64,000 bases of DNA from the NCBI GenBank assembly GCA_963848495.1, contig CAWKDV010000002.1, positions 744,001-808,000 of the forward strand, in the 5' to 3' direction. Below the pieces are notes generated by a model, which ran no database searches, had not been told where the DNA came from, and saw only the letters and a list, made by a program, of their open reading frames with translations. Below are positions 15,581-24,315 of this stretch, piece by piece (position 1 is the stretch's first letter; each line of letters opens with the position of its first letter). The DNA is from JAICJR01 sp963848495. Lineage in GTDB: Bacteria; Actinomycetota; Thermoleophilia; Solirubrobacterales; Thermoleophilaceae. A program made the translations under genes and the position numbers.

Positions 15581-17642
15581 GTGCTCCGCCCAGAATCCGC
15601 CGCCCGTGACCGGACGGAGCACACGCACTGCCACCGACGTCGAGCGGCGCGCCGCCGAGCTCCGCCGCCAGCTCGACCATCACAGCCACCGCTACTACGT
15701 TCTGGACGATCCGGAGGTCTCGGACGCCGAGTACGACGCGCTGCTGAACGAGCTGCGCGAGATCGAGGCCGAGCACCCGGAGCTGCTCACTCCCGACTCG
15801 CCCACCCAGCGCGTCGGGGCCAAGCCGCTCGAGAAGTTCGAGCAGGTGCGCCATCTCCAGCCGATGCTGTCGCTCGCCAACGCTCGCAACGAGGACGAGC
15901 TGCGCGCCTGGGAGACGCGAATCCACAACCTGCTGGCGCGCCAGGGGGTGGAGGACGCACGCATCGAGTACGTGGCGGAGCCGAAGATCGACGGGCTGGC
16001 CATATCGCTGATCTACGAGAACGGGGTGCTGGTGCGCGGCGCCACCCGCGGCGACGGCGAGATCGGCGAGGAGGTGACCCAGAACCTGCGCACGATCAAG
16101 GCGATCCCGCTGCGGGTGGAGGGCGCGCCGCCGCTGCTCGAGGTGCGCGGCGAGGTCTATCTGCCGCGCTCGGACTTCGCCAAGCTGAACGAGCAGCGCG
16201 CGGCCGAGGGCCTGCCCACCTTCGCCAACCCGCGCAACTCGGCTGCCGGCTCGATTCGCCAGCTCGACCCGCAGCTCGCGGCGTCGCGGCCCCTGTCGAT
16301 CTGGTGCTACTCGGTGGGCGTGGTGGAGGGGCTGTCGCTCCCGACCCAGTTCGAGTGGCTCGAGTGGCTGCGCGAGCACGGCTTCAGGGTCAGCCCGGAC
16401 GTCACCGTGCACCAGGACATCGACTCGCTCGCCGCCGCCTGCCGCGCCTGGGAGGAGCGGCGCGAGCGGCTCGACTTCGAGATCGACGGCGTGGTGGTGA
16501 AGGTCAACGATCTCGAGCTGCAGCGGAGCCTCGGCGTGGTGGGGCGCGAGCCACGCGGCGCGATCGCCTGGAAGTTCCCGCCGATGACCGCCACGACAAC
16601 GCTCAGGAAGGTGTCGTGGAACGTCGGCCGGACCGGGCACATGATCCCGTTCGCCGAGCTCGAGCCGGTGCAGGTCTCGGGCGTGACGGTCAGGCAGGCC
16701 ACGCTCCACAACGAGGAGGACCTGCACCGCAAGGACGTGCGCGACGGCGACGAGGTGATCGTCACGCGGGCGGGGGACGTGATCCCGCAGGTGGTCTCGC
16801 CCACGGCCAAGGCGCAGAAGCGCAAGAACCGCTCCGACCCGCCGCTGCCGCCGGCCAGGTGTCCCGAATGCGACACGCCGACGATCAAGCCGGAGGGCGG
16901 CGTCTGGACGATCTGTCCCAACCGCTTGGGCTGCCCGGGGCAGGTGCTGCAGGGCGTGAAGCACTTCGTCGGCGCGATGGACATCGACGGCTTCGGCGAG
17001 GAGACGGCGATCCGCTTCCTGCGCGAGAAGGTGATCGAGAGCGCCCCTGACATCTACTCGCTCGACGAGGAGCGGCTGGTGGGGCTCGAGGGCTTCGGCG
17101 AGGTGTCGGCGCGCAACCTGCTCGCGTCGATCGAGCAGTCGAAGCAGCAGCCCTTCTTCCGCGTGCTGTACGGGCTCGGCATCGAGGGCGTGGGCTGGAT
17201 CAACGCGCGTGCGCTGGCGAACCACTTCCGCTCGATCGACGCCCTGCTCGCCGCCAGCGAGGAGGATCTGCAGGAGACGGACGGCATCGGCCCGGTGATG
17301 GCCCGCGCGATCGCTCAGACGCTCCAGGAGGAGCGCACGCGCGAGCTGATCGAGCGCTTTCGTGCGGCGGGGCTGAACCTCGAGCAGGAGGGCGGGCCAC
17401 CGCCGGCCGAAGAGGGCGTGCTGTCCGGCAAGACGCTCGTGCTCACGGGCACGCTGCCGAACCTGACTCGCGAGGAGGCCACCGAGCGCATCGAGGCGGC
17501 CGGCGGCAAGGTCACGGGCTCGGTCTCGAAGAAGACCGACTACGTGGTGGCCGGCGCCGACGCCGGCTCGAAGCTGACCAAGGCGCAGGACCTCGGCACC
17601 ACCGTGCTCGACGAGGACGGACTGCTCGAGCTGCTCGGTTAG
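15573..17642 (+). CDS. ligA: NAD-dependent DNA ligase LigA
   Basis: 689 residues from TTG 15573 (GAGG three bases upstream); GTG 15606 is an alternative that removes 11 poorly conserved residues. Domains in order: Ia (HHSHRYYVLDDPEVSDAEYDAL), adenylation domain with catalytic K138 in EPKIDG, OB fold, four-cysteine zinc finger (CPECD...CPNRLGCPG), HhH repeats, and a C-terminal BRCT domain (VLTGTLPNLTREEATERIEAAGGKV). It seals Okazaki fragments and repair nicks. The stop overlaps the convergent dacB stop. Confidence 0.97.
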   Translation: MSKCSAQNPPPVTGRSTRTATDVERRAAELRRQLDHHSHRYYVLDDPEVSDAEYDALLNELREIEAEHPELLTPDSPTQRVGAKPLEKFEQVRHLQPMLSLANARNEDELRAWETRIHNLLARQGVEDARIEYVAEPKIDGLAISLIYENGVLVRGATRGDGEIGEEVTQNLRTIKAIPLRVEGAPPLLEVRGEVYLPRSDFAKLNEQRAAEGLPTFANPRNSAAGSIRQLDPQLAASRPLSIWCYSVGVVEGLSLPTQFEWLEWLREHGFRVSPDVTVHQDIDSLAAACRAWEERRERLDFEIDGVVVKVNDLELQRSLGVVGREPRGAIAWKFPPMTATTTLRKVSWNVGRTGHMIPFAELEPVQVSGVTVRQATLHNEEDLHRKDVRDGDEVIVTRAGDVIPQVVSPTAKAQKRKNRSDPPLPPARCPECDTPTIKPEGGVWTICPNRLGCPGQVLQGVKHFVGAMDIDGFGEETAIRFLREKVIESAPDIYSLDEERLVGLEGFGEVSARNLLASIEQSKQQPFFRVLYGLGIEGVGWINARALANHFRSIDALLAASEEDLQETDGIGPVMARAIAQTLQEERTRELIERFRAAGLNLEQEGGPPPAEEGVLSGKTLVLTGTLPNLTREEATERIEAAGGKVTGSVSKKTDYVVAGADAGSKLTKAQDLGTTVLDEDGLLELLG

Positions 17643-18883
17643 AACGCCGCCATCGCGGTGGCCATCCGGTCCTGCACCGTCCGGGCGCGGACGACGTTCG
17701 TTCGGTTCATCAGCAGGGAGAACTCGATCACGTGGCCGCTGCGCGACTGGCAGTAGCCCGACAGCGAGCTGACGTTCGACAGCGTGCCGGTCTTGGCGTG
17801 ACAGCGGTTGCGCGCGGCGCCGCGGCGCATGCGATCGCTGAGCGTGCCGTCGCGCCCGGCGATCGGGAGGGCGCTGAACAGGGCTCGGAACTCCTTCCGC
17901 CCGCGCATCTTGTCGAGGAGCTTCACGACCTGCTGCGGGCTGGCGCGGTCGGCCCGCGAGAGGCCCGAGCCGTCGTTCATCGTCACGGTCACGCCCAGTC
18001 GGTGGGCGAACCCCCTTGCGGCGCCTGCGCCCGCGGTGGTGGTGCCCTGGCCGCCGCCGGCCGCCGCCAGGTCCTTGAGCAGCATCTCGGCGAACCAGTT
18101 GTCCGACTCCTTCAGGGTCAGCTTCACCAGCTCCGAGAGCTCGGGCGACTCGATCGACGCCAGCACCGTGGCGTCCGATGGCGTCCTGCCGCTCGTGGCC
18201 GAGTGGGTGACCCGGATGTGACGTCCCTTGAGCGCGCTCGTGAGCTGCTGGGCGGCGAACAGCGGCGGATTGCGCTGGATGGCCCCGCCGTTCTCGTTGG
18301 CCAGGCCGCGATCGAACGAGAGCGCGCTGAGCGGGCCGCCGAGGTCGACGACGGAGACGCCGAAACCGGAGCTCGGCCCGCCCCGCAGCGAGTCGAAGCG
18401 CGACTCGTCGCCCACGATGCGGCCCTTGATCTCGGTGATGCCGGTGGCGGCCAGCTGGTCGGCCAGGTTCTGAACGGTGGCTCCAACGCCGCCGTAGAAG
18501 CGCCGGTCGAACGACTGGGTGCCGAAGGTGGGGTCGCCGCCGCCGTGCAGGTAGACGTTGCCGGTGAACACGCCCGTGACGGTGTCGGCGGTGCCATCGC
18601 TCTCGAGCTCGGTGGGCAGGGTGGCGGTCGGGCCGAGCTTGGCGAGGATCGCGCTGGCGGTGAAGAGCTTGGTGTTGGAGGCCAGGATGCGCGCCGTGGA
18701 GGCCCGCGACTGAAATACCACAGACCGGCTTGTGGCATCCAGCACATAGGCGCCTGAGCTCGCCCCGGCTCCCCTCATCGCAGCCGCCAATCGGGCTTGC
18801 AGAGCGGAAACGCTCTGTGCCCGGGCCCCCGCAGCGGGGATCAGCAGGAGGCCGAGGGCGGCCAGAAAAGCGAGTCGGCGCAT
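17639..18883 (-). CDS. dacB: D-alanyl-D-alanine carboxypeptidase/endopeptidase (PBP4, DacB)
   Basis: 414 residues from ATG 18883, with a signal peptide (MRRLAFLAALGLLLIPAAG then ARA-Q cleavage). Peptidase S13 motifs are all present: S69-N-T-K72, S260-D-N262 and K364-T-G366. It is an exported low-molecular-weight penicillin-binding protein that trims D-Ala from peptidoglycan stem peptides or cuts crosslinks. An in-frame upstream extension lacks a signal and was not used. Confidence 0.92.
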   Translation of the reverse strand: MRRLAFLAALGLLLIPAAGARAQSVSALQARLAAAMRGAGASSGAYVLDATSRSVVFQSRASTARILASNTKLFTASAILAKLGPTATLPTELESDGTADTVTGVFTGNVYLHGGGDPTFGTQSFDRRFYGGVGATVQNLADQLAATGITEIKGRIVGDESRFDSLRGGPSSGFGVSVVDLGGPLSALSFDRGLANENGGAIQRNPPLFAAQQLTSALKGRHIRVTHSATSGRTPSDATVLASIESPELSELVKLTLKESDNWFAEMLLKDLAAAGGGQGTTTAGAGAARGFAHRLGVTVTMNDGSGLSRADRASPQQVVKLLDKMRGRKEFRALFSALPIAGRDGTLSDRMRRGAARNRCHAKTGTLSNVSSLSGYCQSRSGHVIEFSLLMNRTNVVRARTVQDRMATAMAAF

Positions 18884-18949
18884 CGATCTCCTACAACATC
18901 GCCCCCCAGCCGGGGTAGCGGTGTCGCCATACACTGAGATAATCGGGAC

Positions 18950-20203
18950 GTGGGCAAGGTCGTCAAGCTAGAGAAACCGGCGGAGGGAAGCCGGGGCCGC
19001 CGCCGGCGACCATCGCGCGGCTCCAAGACCGCGCTCGTGCTCGGCGGGGGCGGCTTCACCGGCGGGGTGTACGAGATCGGCGCGCTGCGGGCGCTCGATC
19101 TGCTGGCCGTGAACCGCACGGTGAACCAGTTCGACATCTACGTGGGCACCAGCGCCGGCTCGTTCGTGGCCAGCCTGGCGGCCAACGGCGTCACCCCGGA
19201 AGAGATGATGCGCGTGGTCAACCAGCACGTGCCCACTCCCTTCAGGGACGTCGACCTGAGCACGCTGCTGCGGCCCAACTACTTCGACTTCGCCAAGAGC
19301 GCGGCCCTGCTGCCCCTACGGCTGGTCGGCCTGGGACGCGCGATCGCCTCGAACCTGCGCGGCGTCTCGGTGATGGACGTGGTGGTGGGCCTGGCCGAGG
19401 GGCTGCCGCCCGGCGTCTACGACGGCGGCGGAATCGAGAACTACCTGATGGAAGTGCTCGGCGACCTCGACCGTACGCGCGACTTCCGCCTGCTGCCCGC
19501 CGAGCTCTACCTGCCCGCAACTGACCTCGACACCTGCGAGCGCGTGGTGTTCGGCGCCGACGGCTGGGACGACGTGCCGATCCCCACAGCCGTGGCCGCC
19601 TCCACCGCGCTCCCCATGGTCTACAAGCCGGTGGAGGTCAAGGGACGCCACCTCGTGGACGGCGGGCTTCAGTCCACCACAAACCTCGACATCGCCGTGC
19701 AGCAGGGCGCGAAGTTCGTGATCGTCATCAACCCGCTCGTCCCGTACATCAACGACTTCCAGAAGATGATCCCGACGATGCTCGGCAGCCGGGTGCGGCG
19801 GGTCAGCGACATGGGCTTCCCGCAGATCGGCTACCAGGCGTTCAAGCTGCTCGTGCACCAGCGGCTGCACGAGTCGGTGCGCCAGTGGTCGGAGAAGTAC
19901 CCGGGCGTGGACATCATCCTGATCGAGCCGGAGCCCAACGACGAGCTGATGTTCGAGACGAACATCATGAACTTCACGAAGCGCGTCGAGATCGCCCGCC
20001 ACGGCTTCGAGTCGGTGACGATCAAGCTGGCCAAGGACTACGAGCGCTTCGCCGAGATCTGCGCCAAGCACGGCATCGAGATCTCGGCCACCCGCGTGCG
20101 CAAGGTGATCCGGCACTTCGAGAAGGAGCGGGAGCGCACGGCGGCTTGGCGGCGGATCTTGGAGCAGACCACGGGCGCGCTCTTGCGGCAGGCGTCTGAC
20201 TAG
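18950..20203 (+). CDS. Patatin-like phospholipase
   Basis: 417 residues, GTG start, basic N terminus. Oxyanion loop LVLGGGGFTGGVYEIGAL (about 29-46), nucleophile elbow G-T-S68-A-G, and catalytic aspartate D237 in VDGGLQ. The Ser-Asp dyad hydrolyses acyl chains of phospholipids or similar lipids. A C-terminal region of about 150 residues with IILIEPEPNDELMFETNIMNF is seen in actinobacterial members. No signal peptide is visible, so it is probably cytoplasmic or peripheral to the membrane. Confidence 0.88.
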   Translation: MGKVVKLEKPAEGSRGRRRRPSRGSKTALVLGGGGFTGGVYEIGALRALDLLAVNRTVNQFDIYVGTSAGSFVASLAANGVTPEEMMRVVNQHVPTPFRDVDLSTLLRPNYFDFAKSAALLPLRLVGLGRAIASNLRGVSVMDVVVGLAEGLPPGVYDGGGIENYLMEVLGDLDRTRDFRLLPAELYLPATDLDTCERVVFGADGWDDVPIPTAVAASTALPMVYKPVEVKGRHLVDGGLQSTTNLDIAVQQGAKFVIVINPLVPYINDFQKMIPTMLGSRVRRVSDMGFPQIGYQAFKLLVHQRLHESVRQWSEKYPGVDIILIEPEPNDELMFETNIMNFTKRVEIARHGFESVTIKLAKDYERFAEICAKHGIEISATRVRKVIRHFEKERERTAAWRRILEQTTGALLRQASD

Positions 20204-21331
20204 GTCTGCGGACTGCGGACTGCGGACTGCGGATTGCGGAGGGCCTCGCCCAGGGCCTTGATCAGCCGGTCCGTGCCCGCGGCTCCTCTGATCGCCGCTC
20301 TGACGTGATCGTCTGCGCCAAGCGGGCCGCCGGGGGCGACCAGGACTCCGGCTCGTTCGAGGCGGGCCGCCAGCTCCGAGCCGGTGAGGCCGGCGGCGTG
20401 CAGCCAGACGAAGTTGGCCTGGCTAGGCGGCGCGTCGGCCGGTAGGTCGTGCAGGCCGCGGAGCAGGCGCCCCCGCTGCTCGATCACAAGCTTGCGGCGG
20501 CGCGCCACCTCGGCGTCGCCGATGCGGAGCGCCTGCTCGACCGCCGCCTGGGTCAACGCGTTCACGCCGAGCGCGGGGGCCAGCGAGTCGAGCAGCGGGC
20601 CGGCTCCGGCCGACGCCACCGCGTAGCCGGCGCGCAGCCCCGAGAGGCCGTAGATCTTCGAGAAGGTGCGGAACACGAGCAGCCGCTCGTACTCGTCCAC
20701 CAGGCGCAGCACGGAGTCCTCGGGCTCCAGGTCCTGGAACTGGACGAACGCCTCGTCGACCAGCAGGTGGACGTGCTCGGGCAGCGCATGGGCCAGCGCG
20801 CGGACCTCGGACGCCGGCACGTAGGTGCCCGTGGGGTCGTTCGGGTTGCACAGCACCAGCACGCGCGTGCGCTCGCCGACCGCGGCGAGCAGCGCGCTCG
20901 GGTCCTCCACCGGCACCGGCCGCGCGCCCGCGCGCGAGGCCATCAGCGGGTAGAGCGGATAGGAGGGCCAGGGCGTGACGAGCTCATCGCCCGGACCGAG
21001 CAGCGTGAACGCTGCCGCCTGGAGCAGCTCGGCCGCCCCGTTGCCGACCACGATCTGCTCGGCGGCCACGCCATGACGCTCGGCGAGCAGCGCCCGGATG
21101 CTGGAGGCGTGGCGGTCCGGATAGCCGTTCACTCGTCCGCGCGCCCGCGCGATCGCGGCGTTGACCACCTCGGAGTTGGGCAGGTCGGGCCACTCGGTGC
21201 CGGTGAGGTCGATCGTCGGCACCTTCTCGAGCGCGAGCGCACGCTCGCGGGCGCGCCGCTCGCGCAGCCCGCTGGTTCCACTCCTCCTGATCGACGTCCT
21301 CGAACTGCCGGTAGTAGTCGAGCAGCCCCAT
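20200..21331 (-). CDS. Histidinol-phosphate-type aminotransferase with a +1 frameshift near its start
   Basis: From GTG 21222 the frame gives 340 residues of a fold-type I PLP enzyme: NGAAELLQAAAFTLLGPGDELV, NPNDPTGTYV, and the PLP lysine in TFSKIYGLSGLRAGYA. It resembles HisC. Upstream, ATG 21331 begins MGLLDYYRQFEDVDQEEWN in a different frame; removing one base near 21270 joins it to GLRERRARERALALEKVPTIDL and on into the main frame. The full gene is therefore probably about 376 residues with one inserted base. It could be a sequence error or real damage with rescue from GTG 21222. Substrate may be histidinol phosphate, but no other his genes are here. Confidence 0.75.
20206..20240 (+). repeat. 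CTGCGGA heptamer tandem repeat
   Basis: Four exact CTGCGGA units (20206-20233) and a fifth with one change (TTGCGGA, 20234-20240). The run forms the last codons of the minus-strand aminotransferase gene and abuts the stop of the patatin gene. Confidence 0.85.
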
Positions 21332-21336
21332 CAGGA

Positions 21337-21813
21337 CTACTGCTTCGGCGCGAGCTGAGGCCCGGGGCCGGCGATGATCAGGAACCAGAAGACGAACCCG
21401 ATCACGGCGATCCCGGCGCTGATCACGAAGATCCGCTCGAGCATGCCGTTCTTCTGCTCGTAGCCGGCCGCCCGGCGGACGAGGCGCCAGAGGTGGTCCA
21501 CCCACCGCGCCAGCGCCAGGGTGATCATCAAGGTGGCGACCATCCCGGCGAACGCGGAGACGATGCCGAGCGACACGGAGTGCGTCTGGTAGTTGACCTG
21601 CGAGCCGACCCAGAGCCAGCCGATCGGCTGGGGGCCGAACAGCGACAGGCAGAGCAGCGTCTCGACCACCAGCAGGAGGCCCGCGATCAGGCGGTCGGCG
21701 GTGCGGCGGCGGGCGCCCGCCGTGACCGGCGTTCCGCGGAAGCGCAGCGGCGCGGTGCCGGGCCGGCGTCCGACAAACAGGCCGCCGGTGTCCGTGGGGT
21801 CGTTGCGGGGCAC
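21337..21813 (-). CDS. Small multi-pass membrane protein of unknown function
   Basis: 158 residues from GTG 21813. Three to four hydrophobic helices: LIAGLLLVVETLLCLSLFG, SLGIVSAFAGMVATLMITLAL and IFVISAGIAVIGFVFWFLIIAG. No recognisable family. It starts one base after the restored stop of the acyl-CoA ligase and ends five bases before the aminotransferase ATG, so the three look like an operon. Its frame is intact although both neighbours are frameshifted. Confidence 0.7.
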   Translation of the reverse strand: MPRNDPTDTGGLFVGRRPGTAPLRFRGTPVTAGARRRTADRLIAGLLLVVETLLCLSLFGPQPIGWLWVGSQVNYQTHSVSLGIVSAFAGMVATLMITLALARWVDHLWRLVRRAAGYEQKNGMLERIFVISAGIAVIGFVFWFLIIAGPGPQLAPKQ

Positions 21814-21814
21814 C

Positions 21815-23609
21815 CTACCGAGAGTAGAGGGCGTCGATGTTCCGCGGCGTACTTCTCCGTCACCACGTTGCGCTTGATCTTGAGCGTGGGGGTGAGCTCG
21901 CCGGTCGGCTGCGACAGGTCGTGGGGCAGGATCGTGAACTTCTTGATCTGCTCGACCGGGCCGACCTCGGAGTTGACGGTCGTCGATCGTGCGCTGCACC
22001 TCCTGGCGCATCTCGCTCGGACTCGACGAGCTCCTCGACCTGCGAGGCCGTGCTGCTCGGCGAACGCCGGGAACTCCTCTTCGTCGAGCGTGATCAGCGC
22101 GACGAGGTAGGGGCGGCGGTCGCCGATCACCACGGCCTGCGAGATCCAGCGGTTCTGCTTGAGGCCGTTCTCGAGGTTGGCGGGGGTGATGTTCTTGCCG
22201 CCGGCGGTGATGATGATGTCCTTCTTGCGGCCGGTGATGTAGATGAAGCCGTCGTCGTCGACCGTGCCGAGGTCGCCGGTGTGGAGCCAGCCGTCGGCGA
22301 GCGTCTCCCGGGTGGCGTCCTCGTTCTTGAAGTAGCCCTGGAAGATGTTCGTCGCCGCGCAGGAGCACCTCGCCGTCCTCGGCGATCTTCACCTCCACGC
22401 CCGGGCAGCGGCTTGCCGACCGAGCCGAAGCGGAACGCGTCCAGCCGGTTGGCGCTGGCCACCGTGGAGGTCTCGGTCATCCCGTAGCCCTCCATCACCG
22501 GAACGCCGCAGGCGTAGAAGAACTCGAGGATCTCCCTGGCGATCGGCGCGGCGCCGGTCACGCACTGGTGGATGCGCCCGCCGAACAGGTTGCGCACGTT
22601 CTGGAACAGCTTCTGGTCGGCGTCCTCGAAGGCCGCCTGCAGCTTCGCCGGGACCTCCTCGCCGGCCTCCTGCAGCCCGCGCACCTGGAGGCCCACCTCC
22701 ACCGCCTGCTTGATCTCCTCGGGGTCCCCGACGCTGCCGCGCGAGCGTGAAGATCTTCTCGAAGATGCGGGGCACCGACGGGAAGTAGGTCGGCCTGACC
22801 TCCATCAGGTTGGGGATGATCTTCTGCGCGTCGCGCTCCCAGAAGGCGATCGTGCTGCCCAGGTCCACCGACACGAACTGGATCAGCAGCGCGAACGCGT
22901 GCGCCAGCGGCAGGAACAGGTACACCAGCTCGTCCTGGTGCATCGTGTTCTGCGTCTCGACCATGTTGGCCACGCGCCGGTAGTTGCCGTGCGTGAGCAT
23001 GCACGCCTTCGGCGGGCCGGTGGTGCCGGAGGTGTAGATGTAGAGGCAGTTGTCGTCGAGCGAGACGCCGGCCACGCGCTCGTCCACGTCGGCGCCCGCG
23101 CGTCGCTCGCCGCGCTTCTCGAGCTGGTCGAGCGAGATCGAATCGCCGATGTCGCCGTCGGGCTCCATGACGATGATCAGCTCGAGACTCGGGAGGTCGG
23201 CCTCGATCGCACGGATCTTCTCGAGCTGCTCGCCGTCCTCGACGAACACGGCGCGCGAGTCGGAGTGCTTGAGGACGTAGTGGCACTCCTGCGGCGAGTT
23301 GGTCTGGTAGATCGAGACGCAGGTGGCACCCGCGGCCAGGATCCCGAAGCACGCGAACGTCCACTCGGCGCGGGTGTTGCTGAGGATGGCGACCTTGTCG
23401 CCCGGCTGGATGCCGACGTCGATCAGCCCGCCGGCTACGCGCCTGACCTCGTCCGCAAGGTCGGCGAAGGTGATGTCGACCCAGGCGTCGCCAACCTTGT
23501 GGCGCAGCGCCGGCCGGTCGGAGAACTTCTCGCCGGCGGCCAGCGCCAGGTCCGCCATCGTCCTCGAACCCGTGCTCGCCTCAGCAGCGGCGACCGTCCC
23601 CACTTCCAT
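21815..23609 (-). pseudogene. Long-chain fatty-acyl-CoA ligase (AMP-binding), broken by seven single-base shifts
   Basis: ATG 23609 (GGAGG five bases upstream) begins a full AMP-binding enzyme: YIYTSGTTGPPKACMLTHGN, the VMEGYGMTETSTV motif, WLHTGDLGTVDDDGFIYITGRKKDIIITAGGKN, and LTPTLKIKRNVVTEKYA at the end. The frame changes about seven times (near 22740, 22402, 22350, 22040, 22016, 21980, 21840), each consistent with one extra base. Once corrected, the protein is about 600 residues and highly conserved, ending at TAG 21815-21817. Conserved sequence with only +1 changes points to sequence error more than decay; as given, it cannot encode a complete enzyme. FadD-type enzymes activate fatty acids for beta-oxidation or lipid synthesis. 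Confidence 0.8.
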
Positions 23610-23626
23610 CACGTCCTCCTCGCAAT

Positions 23627-23644
23627 CTTGGCCAACTGGCCAAG
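23627..23644. promoter_or_regulatory. Inverted repeat upstream of the acyl-CoA ligase (possible operator)
   Basis: CTTGGCC and GGCCAAG form a perfect 7-bp inverted repeat separated by AACT, about 18 bp upstream of the ligase ATG. Spacing and symmetry suit a dimeric repressor, for example a TetR- or GntR-type fatty-acid regulator, but no such gene is adjacent. Confidence 0.45.
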
Positions 23645-23731
23645 AATTCTATGCGCAGTGGAACATACGGGCGAGGCGTCTCACCCGCTGGCGGCCAGGA
23701 AGGAAGGCGGCTGTCTTCGAGAGCGAAGGCT

Positions 23732-23905
23732 CTAGGCCTTCGCGAGGGCCCTGCGCTGAGACTCCTTCAAGGAGGTCAGGAACAAAGTCTTGTCGATCCG
23801 CCCCTGGAATATCGGCACACCGAGCTCCATGCACTTGGAGATGACCTCTCTCCGCTGCATCCCCGACTCACGCGCGAGCTCAGTGGGGGTCAGATGGATC
23901 GCCAT
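23732..23905 (-). CDS. 57-residue putative helix-turn-helix protein
   Basis: ATG 23905 is preceded by a strong GGGAGGG site. The product starts MAIHLTPTELARESGMQRRE, continues through VISKCMELGVPIFQGR and ends SQRRALAKA. The LTPTELARESGMQRREVI segment resembles the helix-turn-helix of MerR/excisionase-type DNA binders, and IFQGRIDKTLF could be a small wing. A possible promoter lies upstream on the same strand (TTGCGC at 23964-23969, TAAAGT at 23942-23947, 16-bp spacing). It is 120 bp upstream of the acyl-CoA ligase in the same direction. Function unknown; regulation of the ligase is a guess. Confidence 0.6.
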   Translation of the reverse strand: MAIHLTPTELARESGMQRREVISKCMELGVPIFQGRIDKTLFLTSLKESQRRALAKA

Positions 23906-24063
23906 GTACGTCCCTCCCGTCGGTCGTTGTGCCTGAGAAGGACTTTATCGGCCGTTGCCGACGGCGCAACCAATTTGCCCGAAATTGCGCGGACTAAAGG
24001 ATGAGTTTGCGCCCACCTGCGCGAGGGTAGGCGGCGGCCGCCCAGCCAGTAATCTGCGGCCGC

Positions 24064-24315
24064 ATGCCCGAGCGGACCGAGCGGAGCGACGAGCTGTTTC
24101 TCGAGTCGCTCATGGACACGAACCTCTACTCGATGGGCGCGTACTTCTCGGACCAGCATCCCGACCTCGTTGACGAGGTGATCGATCAGAGCGTGCAGAT
24201 CGAGACGCAGGGACTGCGCGGCTACGCCGAGGCGAACGGGCTCTCGCTCGAGGCGTGCTTCGAGACGCTGCTCACCGGCCTGGCAGTGCGCTACTACAAG
24301 GCAGTGGCGGCGTGA
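24064..24315 (+). CDS. Hypothetical protein, 83 residues
   Basis: Acidic small protein, MPERTERSDELFLESLMDT, with a helical C terminus ending ACFETLLTGLAVRYYKAVAA. No known domain recognised. No clear ribosome-binding site precedes ATG 24064. Its stop overlaps the GTG start of the lipoprotein gene (GTGA), which supports it being a real, co-translated gene. Confidence 0.6.
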   Translation: MPERTERSDELFLESLMDTNLYSMGAYFSDQHPDLVDEVIDQSVQIETQGLRGYAEANGLSLEACFETLLTGLAVRYYKAVAA

